DNA of 64,000 bases from Myxococcota bacterium (GCA_024276675.1 JAJRWT010000027.1:186001-250000); one strand, 5' to 3'. Shown: positions 45,335-54,429, counted from the stretch's first letter. The notes: a model not told the origin generated them from the sequence alone. Numbers and translations are program-made.

Positions 45335-45961
45335 CTACCTGGGGGGCAGGTAGTACACTTTTGGGTTTGTTCCCACCTCGGGCTTCAGGACGAAACCGCG
45401 CCTCGTCTTGATGAGGAAGGATATCTCGCTGTCAGGGTCGTCCAGATCGCCGAAGATCCTGGCTTCTGCCGGACACGCGGCAACGCAGGATGGCTCCTTG
45501 CCAAATGATCTGCGATCAGCGCAAAAATCACACTTGGTAGGTACTCCGAAACCGGACTTTTCTTCAAAAGCCCTGGCCTGGAATTCTTCCAGCGGTGTGA
45601 CTGGAAGCCCTTCCGGGAAGTAGCTCCCCCATTCTTCTACAGCGTAGCGGGCTCCATAGGGACAGCCCATGAAGCAGTACTTGCAGCCAACGCAGATATC
45701 GGTATCGATGACGCAAACGCCGTCTTCGTCCAGGTAGGTTGCCCCGGTGGGACAGACCTTCACACAACCCGGGTCTTCGCAGTGCATACAGAGTATCGGT
45801 AGTGCCTGCCTTACTACATTGGGGTATTTCCCGGCTTCGCCCTTGAGAATTCGAGCCCAGAATACACCTGGTGGTGTGTGGTTCTTCACCTTGCAGGCCA
45901 TTACACATGAATAGCAGCCATAGCAACGCTTCAGGTCTATGACCATTCCGTAACGTGCCAT
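45335..45961 (-). CDS. Four-cluster ferredoxin subunit (NrfC/DmsB type)
   Basis: This encodes 208 residues from the ATG at 45961, five bases after GGAGG; earlier in-frame starts add non-homologous residues. It starts MARYGMVIDLKRCYGCYSCVMACK and has four cysteine groups: C13/C16/C19/C23, LCMHCEDPGCVKVCP, CVGCKYCFMGCPYGARY, and CDFCADRR...SCVAACP. This is the electron-transfer subunit that links the Mo subunit to the NrfD anchor. There is no Tat or Sec signal, so the complex should face the cytoplasm. Confidence 0.95.
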   Translation of the reverse strand: MARYGMVIDLKRCYGCYSCVMACKVKNHTPPGVFWARILKGEAGKYPNVVRQALPILCMHCEDPGCVKVCPTGATYLDEDGVCVIDTDICVGCKYCFMGCPYGARYAVEEWGSYFPEGLPVTPLEEFQARAFEEKSGFGVPTKCDFCADRRSFGKEPSCVAACPAEARIFGDLDDPDSEISFLIKTRRGFVLKPEVGTNPKVYYLPPR

Positions 45962-46043
45962 TTCTCCCTCCGAAGGAATTTGCCCAGCCTGAGATATGCC
46001 AGCACCGGATACCAAACCCCGATGACTCGCACACTCACGCCAT

Positions 46044-48722
46044 TCAGTCCGCCTTGTAGATTTTTACCCTTACGCAGATGTCCTGGTTCAAGGTCAGGGG
46101 ATCCGTATGGTCCCTGTCCATTTCGACCAGATCGTTGAAGAAGGTGCCCTTGCCCTTGGCAATGGGCTGGTACTCACCCCAGTGACCTGCGACGGCAGCA
46201 ACGGCGATATGGTGTGGTTCGATCCCATCGGTGAGCCCGATCCAACCTTTCACCCTGTGGCCCTCTGGGTTTTCGATCCAGACCTTGTCGCCTTCCTTCA
46301 GACCCTTCTCCCTTGCGGTATCATAGTGTACCTGAAGTGCGTAGACGTATGGATCTTCCTGGGACATCTCATCCAGCCATGGATTTTGCTGGGTGAGGGA
46401 ATTGCAATGCATGACGGCACGCCAATAGAAGGTGTGCATATCGTATTCGGGGTTGTCCAACGTGTGTGTCGGGCATGGGTACCAATCCGCCAGTGCCTTG
46501 AAACGCGACCAGTCCAGATCCAGCGGCCCTCCCTTGCCCAGTGCACCGTAGGAATCCATGAGCTTGGTGATCTTTTCGCCGCCATCAATGAAATACTCGA
46601 AGTAGATGGGCACACGAACCGATTGGAACCATTTCCAGTAGACGTCTTCCTTCTTTTTGGGCCACGTGAAGACACCCTTCTTCCTTACGAAGTCGAGACC
46701 ATGTTCTTCTCCGAAACGGTCCTTCAGAAGCCTGTCGCAGATGTCTACCCAGGTATGTTCCTGGCTGCCATCTTCACAGAGCTTGTATTTGTCTTCCATG
46801 GGACCGCCGTAGCGCATGGGCACGGCGTCGTTCAGGCCTTTGTAGTACTTGGGAAGGATTCCCAGACGCTTGCTGATGTCAAGCATCACGACGTTGAAGT
46901 CGCGACGTTCGAACAATGGTTCCACCACAGGCTGCCTGATTGTCCAACCCCAGTCGTCCTCGCCCTGAGGATGGGAGAAGGTAGAGGGGAAGGACACCGC
47001 TGGTGTGTAGCGTTCAAGGTAGCAGGCATCCGGCAGGACTATGTCAGCAACGGCTTCTTCGAACTCCGTGACGTAGAGTTGGAAGGAGAAGATGAACTCG
47101 AACTTCTTGAGGAAGTTCTCGGTCACGATTTCGGCGTTGCCCATGGTCATTACGGAGTTGGAACCAAAGTTGATCATCACCTTGGGGCGATATGGAATCT
47201 TGAACTGGTCAAGAAGGTCGAACCAGTTGTCGTTCATGATGGTGATGGCATTGTAGATGGAGGTGGGGAACATGTCGTGCAGGTCAAGCCGTTGCGGTTG
47301 CCTGGGTTCGTGGAGGGGATACGGCAGGTGGTCGTAAACCCATGCTCCTGCAACCATCAACCCATCGGGACAGGGATAGGGCATCTGGTACGGTTTGCCA
47401 GTGGGCTCGTAGCCACTGTTCACGGCTGCACCAAGCCCCAAGGCTGCACCTACGGTATCGGCAGCACCCACTATGTGATTGACCATGTCGATGGAAAGGC
47501 AAGTCCAACCGGAGTTGACATGCCCCTGGGATCCGCGGAAGAAGTGCGTCGCAACAGGGCGTTTGGGAACCTGCTTGGGACCCTTGGAAGTCTGTATGGT
47601 AACCGTGGAGCCGATCTCGGCGGCTTCTCCGAATTCCTTGGCAATACGACTGATGGTAGCCGCAGGAATCCAGGAAATCTTTTCCACGTACTCAGGGCTG
47701 TACTTCTTCACGTGTTCCTTGAGAAGCTCGAAACCGGTGGTACATTCTACACCATCCACCACGTACTTGCCCTGGAGAGCGACATCGTGAGCCTGGTCTT
47801 CGTACTCCACGCGCATGACCGAGGGGTCGTCGTGTTCCTTGGGGCAGTTGTCGTCCAGATCCCAGACGAGAGCCTTGCCTTTTTCATTCCGCATGTATCG
47901 ACCGTCGGATGGCCGAATCAGGTAGGGCGCATTGGTCTTGTACTTGAGATACTCGGCATCCCAGATCCCATGTTCGTTCAGCAGGGAGTTCACGAGGCCA
48001 AGCGCTATGGCGCCGTCGGTGCCTACACGAGTGGGAACCCACTCCCATGCTTTGGATGCCTGGGCGCTCTGGAAGGGGTCGAAAACCACGGTCTTGCCGC
48101 CCCGGGCCCTTGCATCAGCCGCCTGGGTGGCGTTCATCACAGCCGAGTGTCCGGCACCATGCCCCTTGGAACAACCGAAGTTCAAAGCATAGTTGCAGTT
48201 GGCAAAGTCGGGAATGATGGACCAAGCCATGTGCATGATGCCGTTCATGAAGTGTGCGCCGTTCCCGCAGTGGAGCCCGCCGCCGGAAACCCAGTAATTG
48301 GGTGTTCCGAAACCCTTCATGAACCCGATAACGCCAAAACGGATCTCCGAAGCCTGGGTTGTGGTGGCCTGGAAGTATACACTCCTGGGATCGTATTCCT
48401 GGGCTTCCTTCAATTTGCGAACAACCGTATCGAGGGCCTCCTCCCAGGAGATACGGACGAATTTTGGGTCTTCTCCAATGCCCTTGCGAGGATTCGTTCG
48501 CTTGAGTGGGTAGTTTACCCTGTAGGGATCGTAGAGAAGCTGAGGTCCGGCAAGCCCCTTTACGCAGATGTTGCCTCTGCCTGTAGGCGCATCCGGATTG
48601 CCCTCGATTTCAGTAACGATACCGTCCTGGCGCCGGACCCGAATACCGCACATGCAGTAGCACTGGCCGCAGCAGGTCGGAATCCAGACGTCTTCTTTTA
48701 TTCCAGGCCGTACTGGTGTCAT
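46044..48722 (-). CDS. Molybdopterin oxidoreductase catalytic subunit (DMSO reductase family), cytoplasmic
   Basis: This encodes 892 residues. The N-terminal [4Fe-4S] motif is C18-x2-C21-x3-C25 with the fourth Cys at C53 (GRGNICVKG). Cys152 in GGGLHCGNGA lies where the family places the Mo ligand, so a Cys-ligated Mo or W is likely. The C-terminal MPT-binding domain contains DPYVYALQVHYDTAREKGLKEGDKVWIENPEGHRV. No twin-arginine signal is seen. The three-subunit layout, size and lack of export resemble phenylacetyl-CoA:acceptor oxidoreductase (PadBCD), but thiosulfate, polysulfide or other reductases cannot be excluded. The large plus-strand ORF lying across it is a shadow. Confidence 0.93.
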   Translation of the reverse strand: MTPVRPGIKEDVWIPTCCGQCYCMCGIRVRRQDGIVTEIEGNPDAPTGRGNICVKGLAGPQLLYDPYRVNYPLKRTNPRKGIGEDPKFVRISWEEALDTVVRKLKEAQEYDPRSVYFQATTTQASEIRFGVIGFMKGFGTPNYWVSGGGLHCGNGAHFMNGIMHMAWSIIPDFANCNYALNFGCSKGHGAGHSAVMNATQAADARARGGKTVVFDPFQSAQASKAWEWVPTRVGTDGAIALGLVNSLLNEHGIWDAEYLKYKTNAPYLIRPSDGRYMRNEKGKALVWDLDDNCPKEHDDPSVMRVEYEDQAHDVALQGKYVVDGVECTTGFELLKEHVKKYSPEYVEKISWIPAATISRIAKEFGEAAEIGSTVTIQTSKGPKQVPKRPVATHFFRGSQGHVNSGWTCLSIDMVNHIVGAADTVGAALGLGAAVNSGYEPTGKPYQMPYPCPDGLMVAGAWVYDHLPYPLHEPRQPQRLDLHDMFPTSIYNAITIMNDNWFDLLDQFKIPYRPKVMINFGSNSVMTMGNAEIVTENFLKKFEFIFSFQLYVTEFEEAVADIVLPDACYLERYTPAVSFPSTFSHPQGEDDWGWTIRQPVVEPLFERRDFNVVMLDISKRLGILPKYYKGLNDAVPMRYGGPMEDKYKLCEDGSQEHTWVDICDRLLKDRFGEEHGLDFVRKKGVFTWPKKKEDVYWKWFQSVRVPIYFEYFIDGGEKITKLMDSYGALGKGGPLDLDWSRFKALADWYPCPTHTLDNPEYDMHTFYWRAVMHCNSLTQQNPWLDEMSQEDPYVYALQVHYDTAREKGLKEGDKVWIENPEGHRVKGWIGLTDGIEPHHIAVAAVAGHWGEYQPIAKGKGTFFNDLVEMDRDHTDPLTLNQDICVRVKIYKAD

Positions 48723-48849
48723 TTTTTTGCCTTTCCTTGGAAACAGACTGAAATCACATTGACGGGAAATGGAAAGAACTTGCGTGAAGGTATGATTCCT
48801 TACAGCAAGCCGGGTAAGTTGTCAACCGCATGAAGCGGTAATACCAAAG

Positions 48850-48869
48850 AGCCGCGTTTACAAGCGGCT
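48850..48869 (-). terminator. Possible terminator after the HD-domain gene
   Basis: AGCCGC (48850-48855) pairs with GCGGCT (48864-48869) around an eight-base loop, 85 bases downstream of the HD gene on the minus strand. The T content after it is weak. It sits in the 232-base gap that also must hold the promoter of the Mo-subunit gene. Confidence 0.35.
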
Positions 48870-48954
48870 TTCGATCGCCAAATGATATTCCACACCATGT
48901 CGGCGCAAATCGAGACTGCCCTGGCAGCGGAAGTCATTATTCGAAAAAGGGTAT

Positions 48955-49785
48955 TCATACAAGCCTCGGTCTACAGAAACGTAGCTCGTGCGAAAAGCCA
49001 CACGAAGTGCATGAATGCTCCAGGTGGATTTCGGTACACTTCAATCCTGGCACGGTCCAGAGCCGCCTTTCCAGGCCAGCACCGCAGTCGCAAGCTACCG
49101 GAGACACGATGTCCAGGAGCAGGTTGTCGAAGGTTACCTGTTCCACCTGGAATTGGTACAGTTGGTCTTCTTTCAGCGAATCCAGCAGGTCAAGTATGAA
49201 TGCAGTGGTCTGAGCTGCACGCTTGGTTGCGAGAAGCCTGCCCTTCGAGGTAGTCATGCAACGCGGAGCGTGGCGGGCATAGGTAAGTTCCACCGTGGCC
49301 GAGTAGAGAAGTGATGGCCCCATCCCACGCCCCCGGAGACCGGCTTTCACGAAAAAATTGCCGATCCCCAGGGGGCCGATCTTGTCCAGGTTGTCGGCAT
49401 CAAAGAGAACCCTGGCCAGAACGGTGGGATCAGGGTCGTCCCGATAAAGCTGTAGAATCGCTTCTGCTACACGGTCCAGCAAACCCTGATGAATGCCCAG
49501 GGAACCCGCCATGGAGTTCAGGATATCGATGGATTGTTCTTCTTCGGACCGGGTGGACTCGTGATACCGCCCACCGGAAAACTTTCCAGCATCGTGGAAG
49601 AGCCCGGCCAATCGGCAGGCAAGCGGTTCAACTCCCTCGGCTGCCCCCAAACCCACGGCAATACTGGCAACTCGCACAAGGTGCCCCCAGAGCGAATCCG
49701 CAGGACGATCCGCACGCGAGTATCGAGATTCGTCCTGCTGAACTCGTTCCTTGAGTCTACTCTCCAGATTATCCAGTTTCAGCAT
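48955..49785 (-). CDS. HD-domain phosphohydrolase with C-terminal Cys cluster
   Basis: This encodes 276 residues from the ATG at 49785; the frame continues to a GTG at 49938 that runs toward the moaC leader. The HD metal site is visible: His35, HD at 64-65 (LFHDAGKFSG), and Asp in VLFDADNLDKIGPLGI. The last 50 residues hold CDCGAG...CTEIHLEHSCTSCGFSHELRFC, a probable zinc-binding module. HD proteins hydrolyse phosphomonoesters or nucleotides. It lies between the molybdoenzyme and the moaC-moeA operon, which suggests a role with the cofactor or substrate, not shown by the sequence. Confidence 0.8.
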   Translation of the reverse strand: MLKLDNLESRLKERVQQDESRYSRADRPADSLWGHLVRVASIAVGLGAAEGVEPLACRLAGLFHDAGKFSGGRYHESTRSEEEQSIDILNSMAGSLGIHQGLLDRVAEAILQLYRDDPDPTVLARVLFDADNLDKIGPLGIGNFFVKAGLRGRGMGPSLLYSATVELTYARHAPRCMTTSKGRLLATKRAAQTTAFILDLLDSLKEDQLYQFQVEQVTFDNLLLDIVSPVACDCGAGLERRLWTVPGLKCTEIHLEHSCTSCGFSHELRFCRPRLV

Positions 49786-49950
49786 GTCGTCACAACTACT
49801 CCAATGGCCATGTAACCCACAAAGCCCGTCGCTGCCCCACAGGTTAGTCATTCGGCCCCAGGAATTCCGATCCTCGACAAGCCGTCTATTTGCACCACCT
49901 GCCAAGGAAAAAAAACCAGCCGGTTCATCCACCGTCACAAGGAAATATCA

Positions 49951-50433
49951 ATGCCAGAACTATCTCATCTGGACAGCAATGGACATGCACGCATGGTGGA
50001 CATCGCCCGCAAAGCCATCACTCGTCGAAGAGCAGTGGCAAGTGGCCGTGTCTACCTTGGCACGGCATCTTTCGAAGCCCTGACCACTGGCAGGGCTGCA
50101 AAGGGAGACGTTCTCACCATTGCCAAGATAGCGGGTATTACGGCCGCCAAGCGTACCGGAGAATTCATCCCCCTCTGCCACCCCCTGCCCTTGGACCACG
50201 TGGGAGTGTCCATTCGACCCGACCCACCATCCATGTCCCTCAGGATTTCCGCTGAAGCCTCCTGTACCGGCAGAACCGGTGTGGAAATGGAAGCCCTCAC
50301 AGCCGTGACCCTGGCGGCATTGACGGTATACGACATGCTCAAGGCAGTAGATCGCGACATTCGTATCAGCGACATTCAACTGGAAGAAAAGTCCGGCGGG
50401 CGCAGCGGCCACTGGAAACGAGCGAAACAATGA
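49951..50433 (+). CDS. moaC: Cyclic pyranopterin monophosphate synthase accessory/catalytic protein MoaC
   Basis: This encodes 160 residues with AAGGAA six bases upstream. It has SHLDSNGHARMVDIARKAITRR, the KGDVLTIAKIAGITAAKRTGEFIPLCHPLPLDHV signature and EMEALTAVTLAALTVYDMLKAVDRDIRI with the catalytic lysine and aspartate. It forms cyclic pyranopterin from the MoaA product. moaA, moaD and moaE are not in the window. Its stop overlaps the next moeA start (ATGA). Confidence 0.97.
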   Translation: MPELSHLDSNGHARMVDIARKAITRRRAVASGRVYLGTASFEALTTGRAAKGDVLTIAKIAGITAAKRTGEFIPLCHPLPLDHVGVSIRPDPPSMSLRISAEASCTGRTGVEMEALTAVTLAALTVYDMLKAVDRDIRISDIQLEEKSGGRSGHWKRAKQ

Positions 50434-51704
50434 TTCCCTCTCCCGAATACAGCTTTGTAGGCGTGGAACAAGCCCGAAGAATCATCCAGGCTCATGTCCC
50501 CGCCCCAACACCAGAACTGCTGGAAATCGAAGAAGCACAAGGGCTTGTGCTCCTGGAAGGCATCAAAGCAACAGAAGCTCTGCCCCGATTCACAAACAGT
50601 GCCATGGACGGCTTTGCCGTGCGCGCCCATGAAGTCAGGGGAGCCTCACCTTCCACGCCGATGGATCTACCATTGGCTGGGGAAATTGCAGCAGGCAGCA
50701 CCGCCCGGGTCGCCTGGCCGTCCGGCACATGTATCCGAATTCTGACCGGTGCTCCTGTACCCTCCGGCTGTGACGGCGTCATACCAGTTGAAGAGACTGT
50801 CGAAACAACGGAAGAGAACCTCACGACGATCCGCTTCCTGGCAGATCTGGATGGCCACGACTCCTACCTCAGACCCGCCGGAGAAGATGTTCACCTCGGT
50901 GACACCGTCCTTCAGGCCGGCAAGGTTATTGGACCTCCGGAGATCGCTCTGCTGGCTTCCCTGGGAATCACCCACGTGCTTGCAGGCAAACGGCCTTCCG
51001 TTGGTTTCCTGGCAACAGGCAGCGAACTGATACCCCATGACGAGATACCCAAGACAGGTCAGATCCGCAACAGCAACATCCCACAGATCATGGCAATGCT
51101 GGCCGAGATCGGCGCCAATTCCCTGAACCTCGGGACCGCCCCGGACCATCCCGCCACCCTTGAAGCTTCCCTCGCAGATGCCCTCGCTCGCTGCGACGTG
51201 CTGTTGACCTCCGGCGGGGTTTCCGCGGGAAAGTACGACCTGGTAATTGAAACCCTGACACGGCTCGGAGCTACGTGCGTATTGCACAAGGTGGCCCAGA
51301 AACCCGGCAAGCCCCTGGCCTTCCTGTTGTGGAGAGGAAAACCGATATTTGGATTGCCGGGCAACCCGATATCCGTGTTCACCACTACATGGTACTACGT
51401 AGGTCCCGCGCTTCGGCAGATGATGGGCCATCCGGACCCCTTCCCCCCACAGGTCGTGGCCACGCTTGAAGGCGAAATCACAGGCATCAAGTCCAGAGCC
51501 TTCTTCGCCCGCGCCACCACTACGTGGGAGTCGGATCGTTTCGTCACCAGGCCATGCCCACCCCACGGTAGCCACATCTTCCATAGCATGACCCGGGCAA
51601 ATTCCTTTATTTTGATCCCCGAAGGTGCTGGGCACCACGAAACAGGCGACAGCGTGCGCGTGGGGTTCTTCAGATCACCCTTTCAACAGTGCCCGATTCC
51701 CTGA
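50430..51704 (+). CDS. moeA: Molybdopterin molybdenumtransferase MoeA (copy 2)
   Basis: This encodes 424 residues overlapping moaC by four bases. It has LPRFTNSAMDGFAVRA, TGAPVPSGCDGVIPVEE, GFLATGSELIP, GGVSAGKYDLV and GLPGNPISVFTTTWYYV. The differences from copy 1 (GKYD against GDYD, GNP against GSP) show they are old paralogues, not a recent duplication. One copy may insert tungsten or serve a different enzyme; that is inference. Confidence 0.95.
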   Translation: MIPSPEYSFVGVEQARRIIQAHVPAPTPELLEIEEAQGLVLLEGIKATEALPRFTNSAMDGFAVRAHEVRGASPSTPMDLPLAGEIAAGSTARVAWPSGTCIRILTGAPVPSGCDGVIPVEETVETTEENLTTIRFLADLDGHDSYLRPAGEDVHLGDTVLQAGKVIGPPEIALLASLGITHVLAGKRPSVGFLATGSELIPHDEIPKTGQIRNSNIPQIMAMLAEIGANSLNLGTAPDHPATLEASLADALARCDVLLTSGGVSAGKYDLVIETLTRLGATCVLHKVAQKPGKPLAFLLWRGKPIFGLPGNPISVFTTTWYYVGPALRQMMGHPDPFPPQVVATLEGEITGIKSRAFFARATTTWESDRFVTRPCPPHGSHIFHSMTRANSFILIPEGAGHHETGDSVRVGFFRSPFQQCPIP

Positions 51705-51779
51705 TGCCCCCAACAACGCAAACCACAGGGTCGATGCCCGCCAGGCGCAGCATCACCCAGGCAGGCAGAAAACAGCAAA

Positions 51780-52346
51780 ATGGCAGATCAATTTCTTGAG
51801 AATATCGCAGGCTCTGCTCGCCCTCTCCAAGTGACAGTGATCGGGCCATCCGATGCCCCAGCCTCAACGATGCAACTGGCGGAAGCACTGGGTGCCATGC
51901 TGGCCCGACTCGGCGCCCTGGTGGTCACCGGTGGGGGACGGGGAGTCATGGAAGCAGCCGCCAAAGGTGCTCGACAGGCGGGTGGAACAACCATGGCGAT
52001 CCTGCCGGGCACGAGTGCAGCCGATGCCAACCCATGGTGCGAGATAATTCTACCCACCGGTCTCGGGCATGCCAGAAACGTCATCACGGTTCTTGCTGGT
52101 GATGCTATCGTTGCAATAGCAGGTGCTGCTGGCACGATGTCCGAAATCTGTTTTTCCTGGATTCACCAAAAGCCCATACTTCTCATGACAGGCCACGGCG
52201 GTTGGAGTGACTCCATCGGCGACAATCCCCTGGACCACCGCTCGGGACCTCCGTTGATCATCTGTGAGGATGTGGATACCGCGAGGCTTGCTCTCATGGA
52301 ACTCTTCCCTCGACGCGCCCCATCCACGACCGGACCACAGAGTTGA
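51780..52346 (+). CDS. LOG/TIGR00725-type Rossmann protein, possible Moco carrier
   Basis: This encodes 188 residues. It starts with VTVIGPSDAPASTMQLAEALGAMLARLGALVVTGGGRGVMEAA, and has the nucleotide loop AGAAGTMSEICFSW in place of the PGGxGTxxE of lysine-decarboxylase-like LOG proteins. It lacks the catalytic Arg/Glu pair of cytokinin-activating LOGs. This subgroup is related to eukaryotic Moco carrier proteins, and here it sits right behind moaC-moeA (75 bases), so binding or delivering Moco is a reasonable guess. The ribosome site is poor. Confidence 0.8.
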   Translation: MADQFLENIAGSARPLQVTVIGPSDAPASTMQLAEALGAMLARLGALVVTGGGRGVMEAAAKGARQAGGTTMAILPGTSAADANPWCEIILPTGLGHARNVITVLAGDAIVAIAGAAGTMSEICFSWIHQKPILLMTGHGGWSDSIGDNPLDHRSGPPLIICEDVDTARLALMELFPRRAPSTTGPQS

Positions 52347-52389
52347 GGCGGCAAACACGGAATTCCAACCGACACTGGGCAATAGGCCT

Positions 52390-54429
52390 TCAACGTTCTA
52401 CCGCGAATGATCCCCAGTAGTCGACCTCCAGAATACCCGCAAGCGTATAGGTTCCATCGAAGGAGCCTTCCAGCGTGTCAGCGTCCGAATAGAGCCCGCT
52501 CCAGTCCGCGAGCAACAGAGTACTCATGGTCAAATTCCCACTGACATAGGGATCTTCCTCGACACTTCCCTGGATGGATACATCCTGTGGCCCCAGGATA
52601 AGCAAACTGAAGCTGCCAGTGAAGGTACAGGTTCCGGATCCGGTGATCTCTGGACTGGTGCTTTCATCAACGGTTACCAGCAGTTCCACTGTACAGGTGT
52701 CCTCCAGGACTCCCAGCCAGTTCAGGCTGATGGTGCATTGGCCTGAGTAGTCACCTTCACGGGTAAAGGGTGGTGCCGTGTCCGCCGTATCCCACTCGCA
52801 GCCGGATTCGGGATTGGCGTCGGGGTCTGAATCGTCACAGTCACCAAACTCGGAGGCGAAGCCGTCGGGCTGGTCGCAGGCATCCAGATGCCCCGCCCAG
52901 GTTCCATAGCCATCGCCGTCTTCATCCGGATACCACGTGGTGGCATCAGCGGCTTCATCCTCGTCTATGGTGCCATCACAGTCATTGTCAGTCCCGTCAC
53001 ACCACTCGATTGCTCCTGGAAACACGTCGGAGTCGGAGTCGTTGCAATCATCGCCAACGGCTGTCATGCCAGAGGGGGGATCGCATGACTCCACCGTCGC
53101 TCCACTGGGATCACCAAAACCATCTCCGTCGGCATCCACGTAGAAAGTAGCCACACCAGAGCTGTCCAGGGTCGGATCGTCATCGTCCGATAGGCCGTTG
53201 CAATTCTGGTCGGTGTCCGACTCGTCGCAGATCTCGGTGGCATCCGGGTTGACCCGTGGGTTCGAATCATCGCAGTCAGCGGAGTTGTTTACCCGGCCCA
53301 GCGGGGAATCACAGGACATTACCATGTCGTCCGGATCACCGTAACCGTCTCCATCGTCATCGGCATACCATGGTGAAGCGCCTTCCGAATCGTATTCGTC
53401 GGTGTCACCATCGCAGTCGTTGTCGACGCCATCACAGACCTCTATGGCGTCCGGGGACACGGTCGCATCGCCATCGTCACAGTCACCGCCAACTTCCGAA
53501 TAGCCGGAAGGCATCCCACAGGATTCCATCGTGGCATCGTCCTGGCCATAGCCATCCGAATCGCTGTCCAGGTACCAGGGGCCCTTGTAGAAGTCTTCGT
53601 CAACCACGCCGTCACAATCGTTGTCCCTCTCATCACAGAACTCTTCCGCATCAGGGTTGACATCGGACAAAGAATCATCGCAATCACCGGACGATTCCAC
53701 GTAGCCCGAAGGGGCGTCACAGGATTCGACAGATAGATCCTCGTCTCCAAACCCGTCGCCATCTGAATCTAGAAACCATGGCCCCTTGGAGAAGCCTTCG
53801 TCAACCTGTCCATCGCAGTTGTCATCAAGCTCGTTGCAGGTTTCTTCAGCCGCGGGATTGACTTCGGGATTGCTGTCGTCACAATCCCCTGCTTCAGAAA
53901 CACGGCCAGATGGAACCTCGCAGGCCAGTACCGCATCAGCATCATCGCCGAAACCGTCAGCGTCCAGGTCAGCATACCATGGACCCTGGAGCAGGCCCTC
54001 GTCTATGGAGCCGTTGCAATTGTTGTCGATGCCATCGCACTCCTCGATGGCGGCTACGTTCACGTCCGGATCCCCATCATCGCAGTCCGTGTCGTCCAGC
54101 ACGAGTCCGGCAGTTTCCTGGCATGCCTCCGTGGGACTCGCCGGATCGCCATAGCCATCGCCATCAGCATCGCTGTAGTACGTCTGGTTCAAATCCTCAT
54201 CCACGAGATCATCGCAGTCGTTGTCCTTGCCATCGCAAATCTCGGGCGCACCGGGAAAGGTAGCGGGGTCGCTGTCGTCACAGTCAGAGATGCTGTCATG
54301 ACCATCTCCATCCGCGTCGACAATATTGACTGCCGCAGTGTCGTTCACCATGGGCAGTGCACTGTCCTTGTCTTCCGACTCACAAGCGAAAAGAAACGGG
54401 GCAAGAAGAAACCAGTACCCGTACTTCAT
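52390..54429 (-). CDS. Lipoprotein with seven Cys/Asp-rich putative metal-binding repeats
   Basis: This encodes 679 residues with a lipobox FAC at Cys16. From about 35 to 530 it has seven units of the type (I/E)CDGxDNDCDGxVDE followed by WYxDxDGDGYGD and a linker with DCDDSDP. These repeats are the 'putative metal-binding motif' found in many Myxococcota, Bdellovibrio-like and Planctomycetes surface proteins. The Asp-x-Asp-Gly loops suggest Ca2+ binding and each unit has paired Cys. The last 140 residues form a beta-rich domain (CTISLNWLGVLEDTCTVELLVTV). It is probably an outer-surface protein. Confidence 0.88.
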   Translation of the reverse strand: MKYGYWFLLAPFLFACESEDKDSALPMVNDTAAVNIVDADGDGHDSISDCDDSDPATFPGAPEICDGKDNDCDDLVDEDLNQTYYSDADGDGYGDPASPTEACQETAGLVLDDTDCDDGDPDVNVAAIEECDGIDNNCNGSIDEGLLQGPWYADLDADGFGDDADAVLACEVPSGRVSEAGDCDDSNPEVNPAAEETCNELDDNCDGQVDEGFSKGPWFLDSDGDGFGDEDLSVESCDAPSGYVESSGDCDDSLSDVNPDAEEFCDERDNDCDGVVDEDFYKGPWYLDSDSDGYGQDDATMESCGMPSGYSEVGGDCDDGDATVSPDAIEVCDGVDNDCDGDTDEYDSEGASPWYADDDGDGYGDPDDMVMSCDSPLGRVNNSADCDDSNPRVNPDATEICDESDTDQNCNGLSDDDDPTLDSSGVATFYVDADGDGFGDPSGATVESCDPPSGMTAVGDDCNDSDSDVFPGAIEWCDGTDNDCDGTIDEDEAADATTWYPDEDGDGYGTWAGHLDACDQPDGFASEFGDCDDSDPDANPESGCEWDTADTAPPFTREGDYSGQCTISLNWLGVLEDTCTVELLVTVDESTSPEITGSGTCTFTGSFSLLILGPQDVSIQGSVEEDPYVSGNLTMSTLLLADWSGLYSDADTLEGSFDGTYTLAGILEVDYWGSFAVER

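Noticed and set aside
46044..48722. Selenocysteine at the Mo site
   Set aside because: No in-frame TGA occurs and the candidate ligand position holds Cys152.
46107..48833. A 908-codon open frame on the plus strand across the molybdoenzyme gene
   Set aside because: It is exactly antisense to a strongly conserved coding sequence, has no start signal or family motif, and arises from the codon bias of the real gene.
49786..49950. A molybdenum-cofactor riboswitch before moaC
   Set aside because: I looked for the conserved Moco-element helices and saw no matching pattern in the leader.
52390..54429. CRISPR-like or tandem DNA repeat
   Set aside because: The periodicity is a protein-level repeat with diverged codons, not a DNA repeat with spacers.
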